Of a stretch of 64,000 nt of DNA, positions 25,482-33,618 are shown in pieces (within the stretch, counting starts at the first letter, position 1; each line of letters starts with the position of its first letter). Under the pieces are notes generated by a model. That model had not been told where the DNA came from. It ran no database searches and worked only from the letters and a program-made list of their open reading frames with translations. A program made the translations under genes and the position numbers. Source of the stretch: Leptofilum sp965223525 (lineage in GTDB: Bacteria > Chloroflexota > Anaerolineae > Promineifilales > Promineifilaceae); NCBI RefSeq assembly GCF_965223525.1, contig NZ_OZ245005.1, forward strand, positions 248,001-312,000, read 5' to 3'.

Positions 25482-26456
25482 TTAAACTGCTACCCGGCCA
25501 GCCTGCAATAATTTGATGTCTGCGTCAACCATCATTTGTACTAACTGCTCAAAGGAAACGGCCGGTTCCCAACCGAGTCTTTCACCCGCCTTGCTGGGAT
25601 CGCCAACCAGCAAATCAACTTCGGCGGGGCGCATGAACCGTTCATCCTGCACCACATAATCGTGCCAATCAAGATTGACATGGCCGAAAGCCACATCGAG
25701 GAACTCTTCAACGGAGTGCGTTTCGCCTGTGGCGATTACAAAATCATCTGGCTGGTCTTGCTGAAGCATGAGCCACATCGCCTTTACATAGTCGCCAGCA
25801 AAGCCCCAATCTCTGCGGGCATCCAAATTGCCTAAGCGCAACTCATCCGTGAGGCCGAGCTTGATTTGGGCGACGTGATGCGTAATTTTGCGCGTCACAA
25901 ATTCCAGGCCCCGACGCGGTGACTCGTGATTAAACAAAATGCCGGAGGTCGCGTGCATATCGTAACTTTCGCGGTAGTTGATGGTGATCCAATGGCCATA
26001 CACTTTAGCCACGCCATACGGACTGCGTGGATAAAAGGGCGTTGTTTCACGTTGGGGAACCTCTACTACCTTGCCAAACATTTCGCTAGAGCTGGCCTGG
26101 TAGTAGCGTATTTTGGGGTCTACAAAGCGGATGGCATCTAGCAGGCGCGTCACGCCAAGAGCCGTCACGTCTCCTGTGAAAACGGGCTGGTTCCAGCTTG
26201 TTTGCACAAAGGATTGGGCAGCCAGATTGTAAACTTCGTCGGGGCGATGCTCTTCCAGCAGATGAATCATGGAAACCTGATCACCCAAATCGCCAGGCAC
26301 CAATGTGACTTGATCTTGAATGTGGGCAATTCGGTGAAAATTGATTGTACTGGTACGCCGCACCATGCCAATGATGTCGTACCCGCGTTCGAGCAAAAAT
26401 TCGGCCAGATAAGAACCATCCTGACCTGTAATTCCTGTAATTAATGCTTTGGGCAT
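25482..26456 (-). CDS. gmd: GDP-mannose 4,6-dehydratase
   Basis: NADP-dependent short-chain epimerase/dehydratase (324 residues) that makes GDP-4-keto-6-deoxymannose, precursor of GDP-fucose, GDP-rhamnose or perosamine. GITGQDGSYLAEFLL is the dinucleotide loop, YQASSSEMFG holds the catalytic Ser/Thr-Glu region, and SPYGVAKVYGHW the Tyr-Lys pair. NHESPRRGLEFVTRKI and LGNLDARRDWGFAGDYV are diagnostic for Gmd. The fit along the whole length is good. No downstream fucose synthase or rhamnose enzyme lies in the window. Confidence 0.95.
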   Translation of the reverse strand: MPKALITGITGQDGSYLAEFLLERGYDIIGMVRRTSTINFHRIAHIQDQVTLVPGDLGDQVSMIHLLEEHRPDEVYNLAAQSFVQTSWNQPVFTGDVTALGVTRLLDAIRFVDPKIRYYQASSSEMFGKVVEVPQRETTPFYPRSPYGVAKVYGHWITINYRESYDMHATSGILFNHESPRRGLEFVTRKITHHVAQIKLGLTDELRLGNLDARRDWGFAGDYVKAMWLMLQQDQPDDFVIATGETHSVEEFLDVAFGHVNLDWHDYVVQDERFMRPAEVDLLVGDPSKAGERLGWEPAVSFEQLVQMMVDADIKLLQAGRVAV

Positions 26457-26543
26457 ATGACCTTCCTAAACGTTATTTTGTTCGTTGGTTTGCTATCAAT
26501 TGAGCGAGAGGATTATAGCCTAGCCGTTGGGTTGCGTAAACCA

Positions 26544-26576
26544 AAAGAGACGATTGCGCTGGGCAATCGCCTCTTT
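26544..26576 (-). terminator. Intrinsic terminator of the secreted-protein operon
   Basis: AAAGAGACGATTGC (26544-26557) and GCAATCGCCTCTTT (26563-26576) form a 14-bp stem with one mismatch and a 5-base loop. On the minus strand it ends in TCTCTTTTGG, just after the gene ending at 26609. Confidence 0.8.
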
Positions 26577-26608
26577 GTAGTAAAGGTAAATTGGCAATTA
26601 TTTAGCTA

Positions 26609-28357
26609 TCAGCGCTGGACGATGGGCAGGAAGGTTTGCGAACCATTTACCAGCAGGTAGAGCGTCACGGTGCGCTCAATGCCATCGCCGCTGACAGTGA
26701 TGGGGACGCTGTACAGGCCGCCCGTCGTTTGCCCAGCATCGTTGTGGGTGATGGTGATGGTTTTGCTGCCTGGCGGCGTGATGCTGCCAGCCGGAATGTT
26801 GACTGAAACGCCGGGCGGCACGCTGTCGGCTTGAAAGGTAACGGCCGTATTAAACCCACCCGTTGGCGTAACCGTTAGCTCATACTGGGCAGAATTGCCG
26901 GGAACGGCCGTTTGCACCACCTGATCCACCGCCACCGCAAACCCATACGCCGAACCGTAGGTAATCTCCAGCGTCGGGCGGCGGTCTGGCACAAAGGTCT
27001 CGGAAGAACCAAAATATTTTCCGCTGTGGCGAGCGCTGTCTGCCGAGTAAAGTGCCAGGCGCAGTGGTTGTCCATTCTCGTACGCTTCGGCTACGGCCGC
27101 ACTTAAATCCCAAGTGATAAATTGACCATCTCCGCCAATTGGTAACGGATCAACCCAAGTACGGGCCACATTTTCCACCGCTCGCGGAGCGTTGTTCCAC
27201 ACCAGCGTGTTCTCGTTCCAATCCTCATCTACCGTAAATACCTGAATCAGCGACGGCTGCGCCTCGGAGGGAAGCGAGTTGCCGAAATGGTACATTGTTA
27301 GATCTGCTGAGACGATTGCTTGACCAGCAGGCAAGGCATCTAGCGGAAAAGTGACGTAATATTTAGAGAAGCAGCCCCAATCCCCCAAATTCCACTGATT
27401 TTGGATGTTGATTTGGAAGTCACCTGCGTAATTGAAGTTACCCCAGGTGTTCCACAGCGGCGGGAAGCCGCCGCAGTTGGTCGCCCCGCCAACGTGTCCA
27501 TCCGGCACATCTGCGCCATTTTCGCCGTGGCGAATGGTGGCGGTGTTGCTGCCAATCACGCCGCTGGGAGGTGTATAGCTGGGCAAGCCAAAGTGCATTT
27601 CTCCCCAAGTGGTGGGGCTGGTGCTGTTCAGCCCCTCTGGCCAGTAGCGGTCTTCGTGGGCAGTGCCGTCTTCATCGTGGGTGGTCAGCCCCAGCCCCCA
27701 GACAGTGCCTTGAGTCGGTGGGCCACTCAGCCCTAGGCTGCTCCAGGGAATGCGGAAGGTGATGTTCCAGCCTGCGTCGTCTTCCTGGTTGTTGAGTCCG
27801 GTGGTGGTTTGGGTGCCAACGGCCGTTTCAAATGCCAAATCCATCTCCGTCCAGCCAGACCCATTGCCCACATAGGCAAAATCGTAGGCGGGTCTTTGGT
27901 CTTGCTGGTTGGCGTTTAGCGCATCTAGCTGGCCAATGAAGCGATAGCTGCTACTGTCCGGCGCACCGCCGCTGTTGCCATCCAAATCCAGGTGCAGCGT
28001 GGCGGCGTCCCAGTTGGGCATCTCTGCGGCCGTGGGCGACGGATCATAATACATGAACCGATCAATGATGTGGAAAACAACGTGCAGCTTTTCGCTGTTG
28101 TAAATGATCCGCACGTCGGTATAGCTTTGGGTCGTCGGCCCCACTTCCCCGTACCACAAAATGGCTCTCTCTGCGGCGGGGATGTCTGGCTCAACGGCCG
28201 TTGTAAATGGAATGTTGATTCGGGGGGTTGTGGCTGCGCCTAATGGGTTGGCACGAACGGCCGTATCTCTCGATCCACTCTCTAAAACCAATCCAATTAG
28301 CAGGAACAGCAACAAGAACAAAAACAGTTTTGTGTTTTTCACGTTTTCACTTTTCAT
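26609..28357 (-). CDS. Secreted CBM9-like/DNRLRE-like protein with LPIV tail
   Basis: A 582-residue exported protein. A Lys-containing N-terminus and one long hydrophobic segment form the signal. Residues 45-250 resemble a CBM9/DOMON-type beta-sandwich (DAATLHLDLDGNSGG, WNITFRIPWSSLGL), which binds sugar or heme. Residues 270-465 resemble a DNRLRE domain (FPLDALPAGQAIVSADL, WDLSAAV). The last 110 form an Ig-like module (VPPGVSVNIPAGSITPPGSK) ending in QTFLPIVQR. It starts 3 bases after the stop of the next gene upstream, so the two are in one operon. An extracellular scaffold or carbohydrate-binding role is likely; no catalytic motif is seen. Confidence 0.72.
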   Translation of the reverse strand: MKSENVKNTKLFLFLLLFLLIGLVLESGSRDTAVRANPLGAATTPRINIPFTTAVEPDIPAAERAILWYGEVGPTTQSYTDVRIIYNSEKLHVVFHIIDRFMYYDPSPTAAEMPNWDAATLHLDLDGNSGGAPDSSSYRFIGQLDALNANQQDQRPAYDFAYVGNGSGWTEMDLAFETAVGTQTTTGLNNQEDDAGWNITFRIPWSSLGLSGPPTQGTVWGLGLTTHDEDGTAHEDRYWPEGLNSTSPTTWGEMHFGLPSYTPPSGVIGSNTATIRHGENGADVPDGHVGGATNCGGFPPLWNTWGNFNYAGDFQINIQNQWNLGDWGCFSKYYVTFPLDALPAGQAIVSADLTMYHFGNSLPSEAQPSLIQVFTVDEDWNENTLVWNNAPRAVENVARTWVDPLPIGGDGQFITWDLSAAVAEAYENGQPLRLALYSADSARHSGKYFGSSETFVPDRRPTLEITYGSAYGFAVAVDQVVQTAVPGNSAQYELTVTPTGGFNTAVTFQADSVPPGVSVNIPAGSITPPGSKTITITHNDAGQTTGGLYSVPITVSGDGIERTVTLYLLVNGSQTFLPIVQR

Positions 28358-28360
28358 TGT

Positions 28361-31300
28361 TTATCGCCGCACAATGGGTAAGAATGCTTCAGTACCGTTA
28401 ACCAGAAGGCGCAGCTCAATTGATTTTTCAACGCCGTCCCCCGTTGCCGTCACGTTGACCAAATACCACAGCGCTTGGTTGCCACTTGTATTGTCATCCA
28501 GCGTTACCGTAACGGAGCCAGGGGGATTGATGTTAGTTGAAGTGGGGCTGGCTACCAGCTCACTGTAGCCTTCTGCCACCTGAATTGTCACAGGGGCAAC
28601 AAAACCACCCGTACCCACCACCGAAATCTCAAAGTCGAAGCTTTCGCCAGAATCTACATTGGCTACCACCGGATTGGCCGACAGCGAGAAGCCGTAGACT
28701 TGATTTTCAATTGCGGCTGATAACTTTTGAATATGGAACAGATCGCCCGTGGCAAAGCCCGGTTCATCCAAATATTGCGCCAATTCATCTCCAGTAGCTT
28801 CCAGAATGAGCGCTTTGGCCATAAAGATGGAATGTGCGTCATACAGCGGCACAATCGCATTTTCGGCATAGGCACCAGAGAAGAAAGTGACAAACCAGTA
28901 CGGCGCAACCGTTTCATACTCTGCCAAAGCGTCATTCACATCACTCAGCGCATTGTTACGCAAATACTCAGCCAATTCAGGCACCAGGTAGATGAAGTTG
29001 CTAGCCACATTCAGCGTGCGGCAGTAAGGTCCGCCCTGAGACACTAACTGGTAAGCTGTGTCTTTGCTGAAATTGTTAGCCCGAAGGGCAAGCAGGCGGT
29101 TCAGCTCATTATTCACGTTGTTAGATTGGGGCTGACCAGCAAGCTGCTCCAGTTCCAGATAGCCAATGTAGCCAGCAATGTAAGCATTGTGAATCAGCGG
29201 CATGTTGAGCAGCAGCGTGTCAGACGGCTGCTGGTTAAATTCTTCAAAGAAAGCCGCCTGGCTTGCTGACCAAACAGCGTTGGCATTGCCGAACTCCTCA
29301 GCGTATTTCCAGAGGGCATACCAGGCAAACGGGTTGCGCCCCCAGATGCCTTCGCCGCCCCAACCACCATTGTTTTCCAGCGTGAAATTCTTGTTTTCTG
29401 GCCCGGTTAAGCTGCCCGCAATTTCCGGAGGCATGTTGTATGCTTCGCGGGGCGCACCGCTGTTCCAGCCCATGTGGTTGTATTGGTATGGCGGATAATT
29501 AGTGTACTCATCCTGCAAATAAGCCCGCACCGTCTGTTGCAATCCTGAGGAAAGATGGGGCAGCGCCATCAGCAAGGTGTACAGTGTGTCGGCCGGATTG
29601 CTCCAGTAATCTACCAGGTCGTCGCCGCAGGTGTTGCCTGCGCTGTTATCGAGCAGGCCGTGGCTCATAAACCCTGGCCGCAGATGGCCTGCTTCAACAA
29701 TTTTTGTAATTTCAGCTTCCAGCTCCGCGATCAGTTCATCCTGGTCGGGAATATCCATGTTGGCTGGCGGCGGGAATCGCTTGGTGGCCAGCGGCAACCC
29801 GGTGGCCCCGTTGGCGCCAGTAGAGAAAGCCATGACGGTATTGCTGCGTAAGATGTAGACACGGCCGTTATACGGAATCGGCGGCGAGACATCCCCATGA
29901 AAGCCATAGACGCCGTTGACCGTGCCAAAATTGGAGTACGGCTTGGTGTAATTATCCGGCTGGGCGGCGTAAAACAGCGAGTTATAGCCCGGTGCCCAGG
30001 TGAGTAGATTGTAGCCGTAATAAATCCACTCGCGGTTGGGGTCTACGCCGCCATTGGGGAAGCTGCTGTTGGGCTGAGTGATGTTCACCGCGCCAGATTG
30101 CCTATCGCAGCACAGGTTCCAGTAGATGATGTTTCCCCCACCGGAAGCAGCGTGTGGTTCATCCACAGCCGCTACATCGCCACTGATGTTGGTAATGTAG
30201 GGATTGTCTGGCTGCCAGCCGGAAATGTGCCCACGCGCAATCGAAGCATCTGATGTGTAATTATTTTGCTGGTACAGGACGCCATCGGCTCCGATGACGG
30301 GCGGGTAGCGCGTACCGCTGGCGGTGCCTGTCCACAAAACGGGGGCGGTTGTTGTTTCTGCGCCATTGGCTTGGTTCAGCACAAAAACAGTGCGCCGCCA
30401 CGGCTTGTCATCAAAGTAGTCGTAGATGCGATTGGCGTTGATGGTGGGCGTGCCGGATGCCCAATCCCCCGCTGCGGTGCTAATGCCGCCGATGGTGCTA
30501 CCCGGCGGGATGCCTTGGTCGGTGTATAGCTCTTGCAGCTCTAGCTTTACCAACTGCCCGCTACCTGGCCAGGAAACGGCCGTGCTGTACGCATTGCTGC
30601 CAGAAAAGATCACCTTATCTTCATAAATGACGGGCCAGTACGAGTAAAAGCCAGCCCCCGGCAGCTTAGCAGACTTCCATACTAGGCTGCCATTGCTGGC
30701 ATTTAGCGCGTAGGCAAAGCCGTCGTTTGAAGCAAAGTAAAGCGTGCCATTGTTGTAAGCGGCTGAATACAAAATGGGGCCACCCGTCTGGTAACTCCAA
30801 TCCAGTTGGCCAGTGTTAGCACCAGAAATGGTGATGGCATACATGTTCCCGTCCCGGCTGCCTGCGTAGAGCGTGTCATCAATGATGAGCGGATTGGTTT
30901 CAAAGCCGCCGCTGCCGCTAAACGTCCACAAGCCCAGGCCAGAATTGACGTCAATGGCGTGGATTTTGTTGTCTAGGCCACCCACATAGGCCACACCGTT
31001 GTGGATGGTGGGGGAATGGCCCAGCGGCATTTCGGTGGCGTAGACCCACTTTTCTGCACCAGTTGTAGAGTCAATAGCATAGAGGCCACTCGCGGTAGAG
31101 ATGTAGAGGGTGTTGTTGGCGGCAATGATTTGTACATGTGGGGGAATAAATGCCTCGAACGGTTTGTACCATTCAGCGCGGAGTTGGCCGCCAACTTCTT
31201 CTGGCGTCCAGGAGGTGCGCTGTGGATTGGCAGCCACCATCGGCCATTCGGCACTGCCTGCTGAAACTAGGGTTACGGCCGTTTCCCCTGGCTGCCCCAT

Positions 31301-31375
31301 CAATATCAATCCCAATAAAATGGGAAATCCTGTTAACAAAAAGATGATTCGCTTCTTCACACTGGCAAGGTTCAT
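28361..31375 (-). CDS. Large secreted PQQ-like beta-propeller protein with LPIV tail
   Basis: A 1004-residue exported protein. It has a signal helix (about 8-28), then a PQQ/BamB-like propeller (about 50-540) whose blades read ASGLYAIDSTTGAEKWVY, IHAIDVNSGLGLWTF and FAYALNASNGSLVWKS. An alpha-helical region (about 560-880) follows, then an Ig-like module similar to that of the next gene, ending in EAFLPIVRR. The helical part has WGGEGIWGRNPFAWYALW and resembles the alpha/alpha-toroid of secreted glycan-active proteins, without a motif I can assign. The ATG at 31375 precedes the signal helix; an upstream start at 31414 is less likely. It is the first gene of a two-gene operon. Confidence 0.72.
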   Translation of the reverse strand: MNLASVKKRIIFLLTGFPILLGLILMGQPGETAVTLVSAGSAEWPMVAANPQRTSWTPEEVGGQLRAEWYKPFEAFIPPHVQIIAANNTLYISTASGLYAIDSTTGAEKWVYATEMPLGHSPTIHNGVAYVGGLDNKIHAIDVNSGLGLWTFSGSGGFETNPLIIDDTLYAGSRDGNMYAITISGANTGQLDWSYQTGGPILYSAAYNNGTLYFASNDGFAYALNASNGSLVWKSAKLPGAGFYSYWPVIYEDKVIFSGSNAYSTAVSWPGSGQLVKLELQELYTDQGIPPGSTIGGISTAAGDWASGTPTINANRIYDYFDDKPWRRTVFVLNQANGAETTTAPVLWTGTASGTRYPPVIGADGVLYQQNNYTSDASIARGHISGWQPDNPYITNISGDVAAVDEPHAASGGGNIIYWNLCCDRQSGAVNITQPNSSFPNGGVDPNREWIYYGYNLLTWAPGYNSLFYAAQPDNYTKPYSNFGTVNGVYGFHGDVSPPIPYNGRVYILRSNTVMAFSTGANGATGLPLATKRFPPPANMDIPDQDELIAELEAEITKIVEAGHLRPGFMSHGLLDNSAGNTCGDDLVDYWSNPADTLYTLLMALPHLSSGLQQTVRAYLQDEYTNYPPYQYNHMGWNSGAPREAYNMPPEIAGSLTGPENKNFTLENNGGWGGEGIWGRNPFAWYALWKYAEEFGNANAVWSASQAAFFEEFNQQPSDTLLLNMPLIHNAYIAGYIGYLELEQLAGQPQSNNVNNELNRLLALRANNFSKDTAYQLVSQGGPYCRTLNVASNFIYLVPELAEYLRNNALSDVNDALAEYETVAPYWFVTFFSGAYAENAIVPLYDAHSIFMAKALILEATGDELAQYLDEPGFATGDLFHIQKLSAAIENQVYGFSLSANPVVANVDSGESFDFEISVVGTGGFVAPVTIQVAEGYSELVASPTSTNINPPGSVTVTLDDNTSGNQALWYLVNVTATGDGVEKSIELRLLVNGTEAFLPIVRR

Positions 31376-31768
31376 AACAGTACTCCTGCTCGGCGACACA
31401 GTTTTGCCAAGCATAAATTTTCTTCTTCACCATCAAATGGGCTTCTTTGGAGTCCACCTCTCCCAAGGTTGGCTCAGACGGATACATTTCAACAGATCGG
31501 CCCCCGTGATTCAATAGTGCGAAAGTCCTAACTGGTACCTATTCACGCCCCGTTCACGCTCTTTGTTAGAGGTTTTGTCAGAAATTAGCGAATCCTGTTC
31601 CCTGACCCGTTTTTCTCGTTCCCACGTTCCGCGTGGGAATGCAATAGGAACGCTCTGCGTTCCAAGACGAGGAGCGTCAGGAGAGGTCATTCGACGCCTT
31701 GCGTGGAACGAGCCAGTTGATGTAGGGGCAGGCCTCCGTGCCTGCCCCTACCGGGAATATTGGTGGTG
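31376..31768. other. Non-coding gap with two repeat elements
   Basis: About 390 bases without a supported gene. From 31613 it holds CTCGTTCCCACGTTCCGCGTGGGAATGC..., with nested GTTCC/GGAAC arms up to about 31712, and GTAGGGGCAGGCCTCCGTGCCTGCCCCTAC (31722-31751), a near-perfect 13-bp stem. Both belong to widely dispersed repeat types. ORFs reading through them are spurious. Confidence 0.6.
31722..31751. repeat. GTAGGGGCAGGC palindrome
   Basis: GTAGGGGCAGGC and GCCTGCCCCTAC around a short CTCCGT loop, next to the CTCGTTCCCACG element. Confidence 0.75.
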
Positions 31769-32695
31769 TTAGAAAATGGTTTGGATCGTGTGGGGGATGG
31801 TTAAAATGTCCGGGGATAGGTGCAAAATGTATGCTGGAGCCGCCTCCACAAGCTGACGCAAGGTTTGCAAATGTGCAGGAATCATGGCTTTATCCCACTG
31901 CTCCACAGCATGGGGCAGCAGGCGCGTTAGCGCAGCCGGTTTAGGCAGTGGGGTCAGGGCATGGTCGGTGCGATCTTCAATTTGGGGGAAGCAGATGGTG
32001 TGGACGGGTGCTTCATCTAGCCACACGTCTGGCCAGATGGATTCGGCCGTTACGCTGATTTTTTGACGGCCGTTCCCGCCTGAACTACTCATTGCCAATC
32101 CAAAATGGGCAAACGATTCTGGGTAGGCTGCCAGCACACCGGGGTATTGTTGGATACGGCCGTTCTTCACCACAATCGGCGAATCATTGGAAAGCAACTG
32201 CCAGCCTGCATTCAACAGCGACAGCCCTGTTGTTGTTTTGCCCGCACCGATGCCACCGACCAAAAGCACTGCCTGGCCACCATACGCAGCGGCAAAAGCG
32301 TGCAGCAAAAACTTTTGACGGCGGCGTAAATGGGGCGAGAGGCTGATGGCAATCAAATCTTCTAAAATTGCGTAGGTTTTGCCAGCGGCAGCAACTACTT
32401 TGCCCACCGTTTGCCCACTCGCCAAATCCAGATGTAGTTGACCGTATTTGGGAAAATGGGCAATCACTTGATCACCCTCTACAAAATAGTGCAGCAAATC
32501 ACCTTGCTGAAAATCTGGGGGGCGATTGGGCGGCTCTGGAACGGTGACGGCCGTTTTGAAAGTAACCGTGAGATTGGGAACGGCCGTGCTCACCCGCAAG
32601 GAACCAAATGAATTCAACCAACCTTGCCACAAAGTTGCATCATCCGCATTCCCTTCGATAATTAGATCATGAAATTGCCATCGCATTGTGTTCAT
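31769..32695 (-). CDS. HprK-related P-loop kinase of RiPP-like cluster
   Basis: A 308-residue protein. The Walker A loop is LLVGGIGAGKTTTGLSLL (Lys153) and Asp171 in LLSNDSP fits the HprK catalytic acid, as in HPr kinase-like enzymes found in lasso-peptide clusters (paeninodin type) and in HPr-rel-A systems. Residues 1-130 are a variable N-terminal part. It would phosphorylate a Ser of a peptide or protein. It is divergent from the PqqD and B2 genes, with an 87-base repeat-bearing gap between. There is no classic HPr protein or carbon-catabolite gene nearby, so a true HprK of the sugar PTS is unlikely. Confidence 0.75.
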   Translation of the reverse strand: MNTMRWQFHDLIIEGNADDATLWQGWLNSFGSLRVSTAVPNLTVTFKTAVTVPEPPNRPPDFQQGDLLHYFVEGDQVIAHFPKYGQLHLDLASGQTVGKVVAAAGKTYAILEDLIAISLSPHLRRRQKFLLHAFAAAYGGQAVLLVGGIGAGKTTTGLSLLNAGWQLLSNDSPIVVKNGRIQQYPGVLAAYPESFAHFGLAMSSSGGNGRQKISVTAESIWPDVWLDEAPVHTICFPQIEDRTDHALTPLPKPAALTRLLPHAVEQWDKAMIPAHLQTLRQLVEAAPAYILHLSPDILTIPHTIQTIF

Positions 32696-32715
32696 GCAAA
32701 AAGTATATGACTATA

Positions 32716-32766
32716 AGAAGTAATTGGGTAATTGGCTGATCAAATTGCCTAATTACCCAATTATAT
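32716..32766. repeat. AATTGGGTAATTGG palindrome
   Basis: TAATTGGGTAATTGG and CCTAATTACCCAATTA flank GCTGATCAAATTG in the divergent promoter gap of the HprK-like and PqqD-like genes. It may also serve as a regulatory hairpin. Confidence 0.6.
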
Positions 32767-32782
32767 TTTATGGGAGAAACCA

Positions 32783-33055
32783 TTGAATAAAGATTCCATC
32801 CTCCAACGCGCCGAAAATGTAACCTTTGAAGTGGTGGCGGACGAGGCCATTCTGATAGACATCAACACCGGCACCTACTTTTCTCTTAACGAAGTAGGTA
32901 CCGAGTTTTGGGAAATGCTCGATGGGGTTCAAACCATCGAGCAGCACGCCACCATCATCGCTGCCAAATACGAAGTAGAAACGAGCATAGTGGTGGATGA
33001 TTTGCTGGAACTAGCCAATGAAATGGCCAAAGACGATTTGATCATTATTCAATAA
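32783..33055 (+). CDS. PqqD-like RiPP recognition element (lasso B1-type)
   Basis: A 90-residue stand-alone winged-helix peptide chaperone. ADEAILIDINTGTYFSLNEVG followed by FWEMLDG and a helical half (IAAKYEVETSIVVDDLLELANEMAKDDLI) matches PqqD/lasso B1 proteins, which bind the leader of a RiPP precursor and present it to the maturation enzyme. The start is a TTG behind GGGAGAAA. The next gene begins 6 bases after the stop. The family call is good; the peptide it would bind is not visible. Confidence 0.85.
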   Translation: MNKDSILQRAENVTFEVVADEAILIDINTGTYFSLNEVGTEFWEMLDGVQTIEQHATIIAAKYEVETSIVVDDLLELANEMAKDDLIIIQ

Positions 33056-33061
33056 TCGTTC

Positions 33062-33553
33062 ATGCGTGCTTTTCTGACTCGCCTACGCCACTGGTCATTG
33101 GGACTGCACCTGCTACCTAGCTTGCTGGCCAACGCCCATCACCGCAAACTATTAACCGAAATGCGGTCGCTGGGTCAGCAACTTCCCACGCTCCTCAAAC
33201 AACCACTCCCTCGGGCAATGGCTGAACTGGAAACGATGCAGGTGGAACGGCCGTTTCCCCTCCCACCAGAAACCAAAACCCGCCAACTAGCCGATCTCGC
33301 CGCCCTGCTAGACAGACGCTCACCGCTGGGGCTTTGTCTGCGCCGATCTCTCCTCCGTTATCGCTATTTACACGAACTTAAAGTGCCCGTCACGGTGCTG
33401 TTCGGAGCCAAATTTGCACCCGGTGAAACGCCGGACAAGAAAAAGATTGCGGGTCACGCGTGGTTGGTTTTGGGGGAACGGCCGTACCACGAAGACGACG
33501 AAAATTGGCAAGGGTACACTGTCATGCTGCGCTGGCCTGAGGCGAAGAAATAA
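33062..33553 (+). CDS. Lasso peptide B2-type transglutaminase-like protease
   Basis: A 163-residue protein. Cys92 in SPLGLCLRRSLLRYRYL and His132 in IAGHAWLVL form the Cys-His pair of the B2 leader peptidases (transglutaminase-like fold), with acidic residues such as Asp145/Asp146 after it. It would remove the leader peptide bound by the upstream PqqD-like protein. N-terminal helices (about 1-60) are typical of the family. Two ACGGCCGT octamers are inside. It is co-transcribed with the B1-type gene. As no precursor is seen, it may serve another peptide or protein substrate. Confidence 0.83.
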   Translation: MRAFLTRLRHWSLGLHLLPSLLANAHHRKLLTEMRSLGQQLPTLLKQPLPRAMAELETMQVERPFPLPPETKTRQLADLAALLDRRSPLGLCLRRSLLRYRYLHELKVPVTVLFGAKFAPGETPDKKKIAGHAWLVLGERPYHEDDENWQGYTVMLRWPEAKK

Positions 33554-33618
33554 TCCGCAGATTATACAGATTGGCGCAGATTTTCTCTTCTCCCTCTGTG
33601 ATCTCTGTCGCGGAATTT

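Noticed and set aside
31563..31772. Protein-coding ORF in the gap after the PQQ-like gene
   Set aside because: It is translated from the CGTTCCCACG and GTAGGGGCAGG repeats and has no ribosome site.
31769..32695. True HPr kinase/phosphorylase of the sugar PTS
   Set aside because: No HPr or PTS gene is near, and the partner genes are PqqD-like and B2-like, as in RiPP-type clusters.
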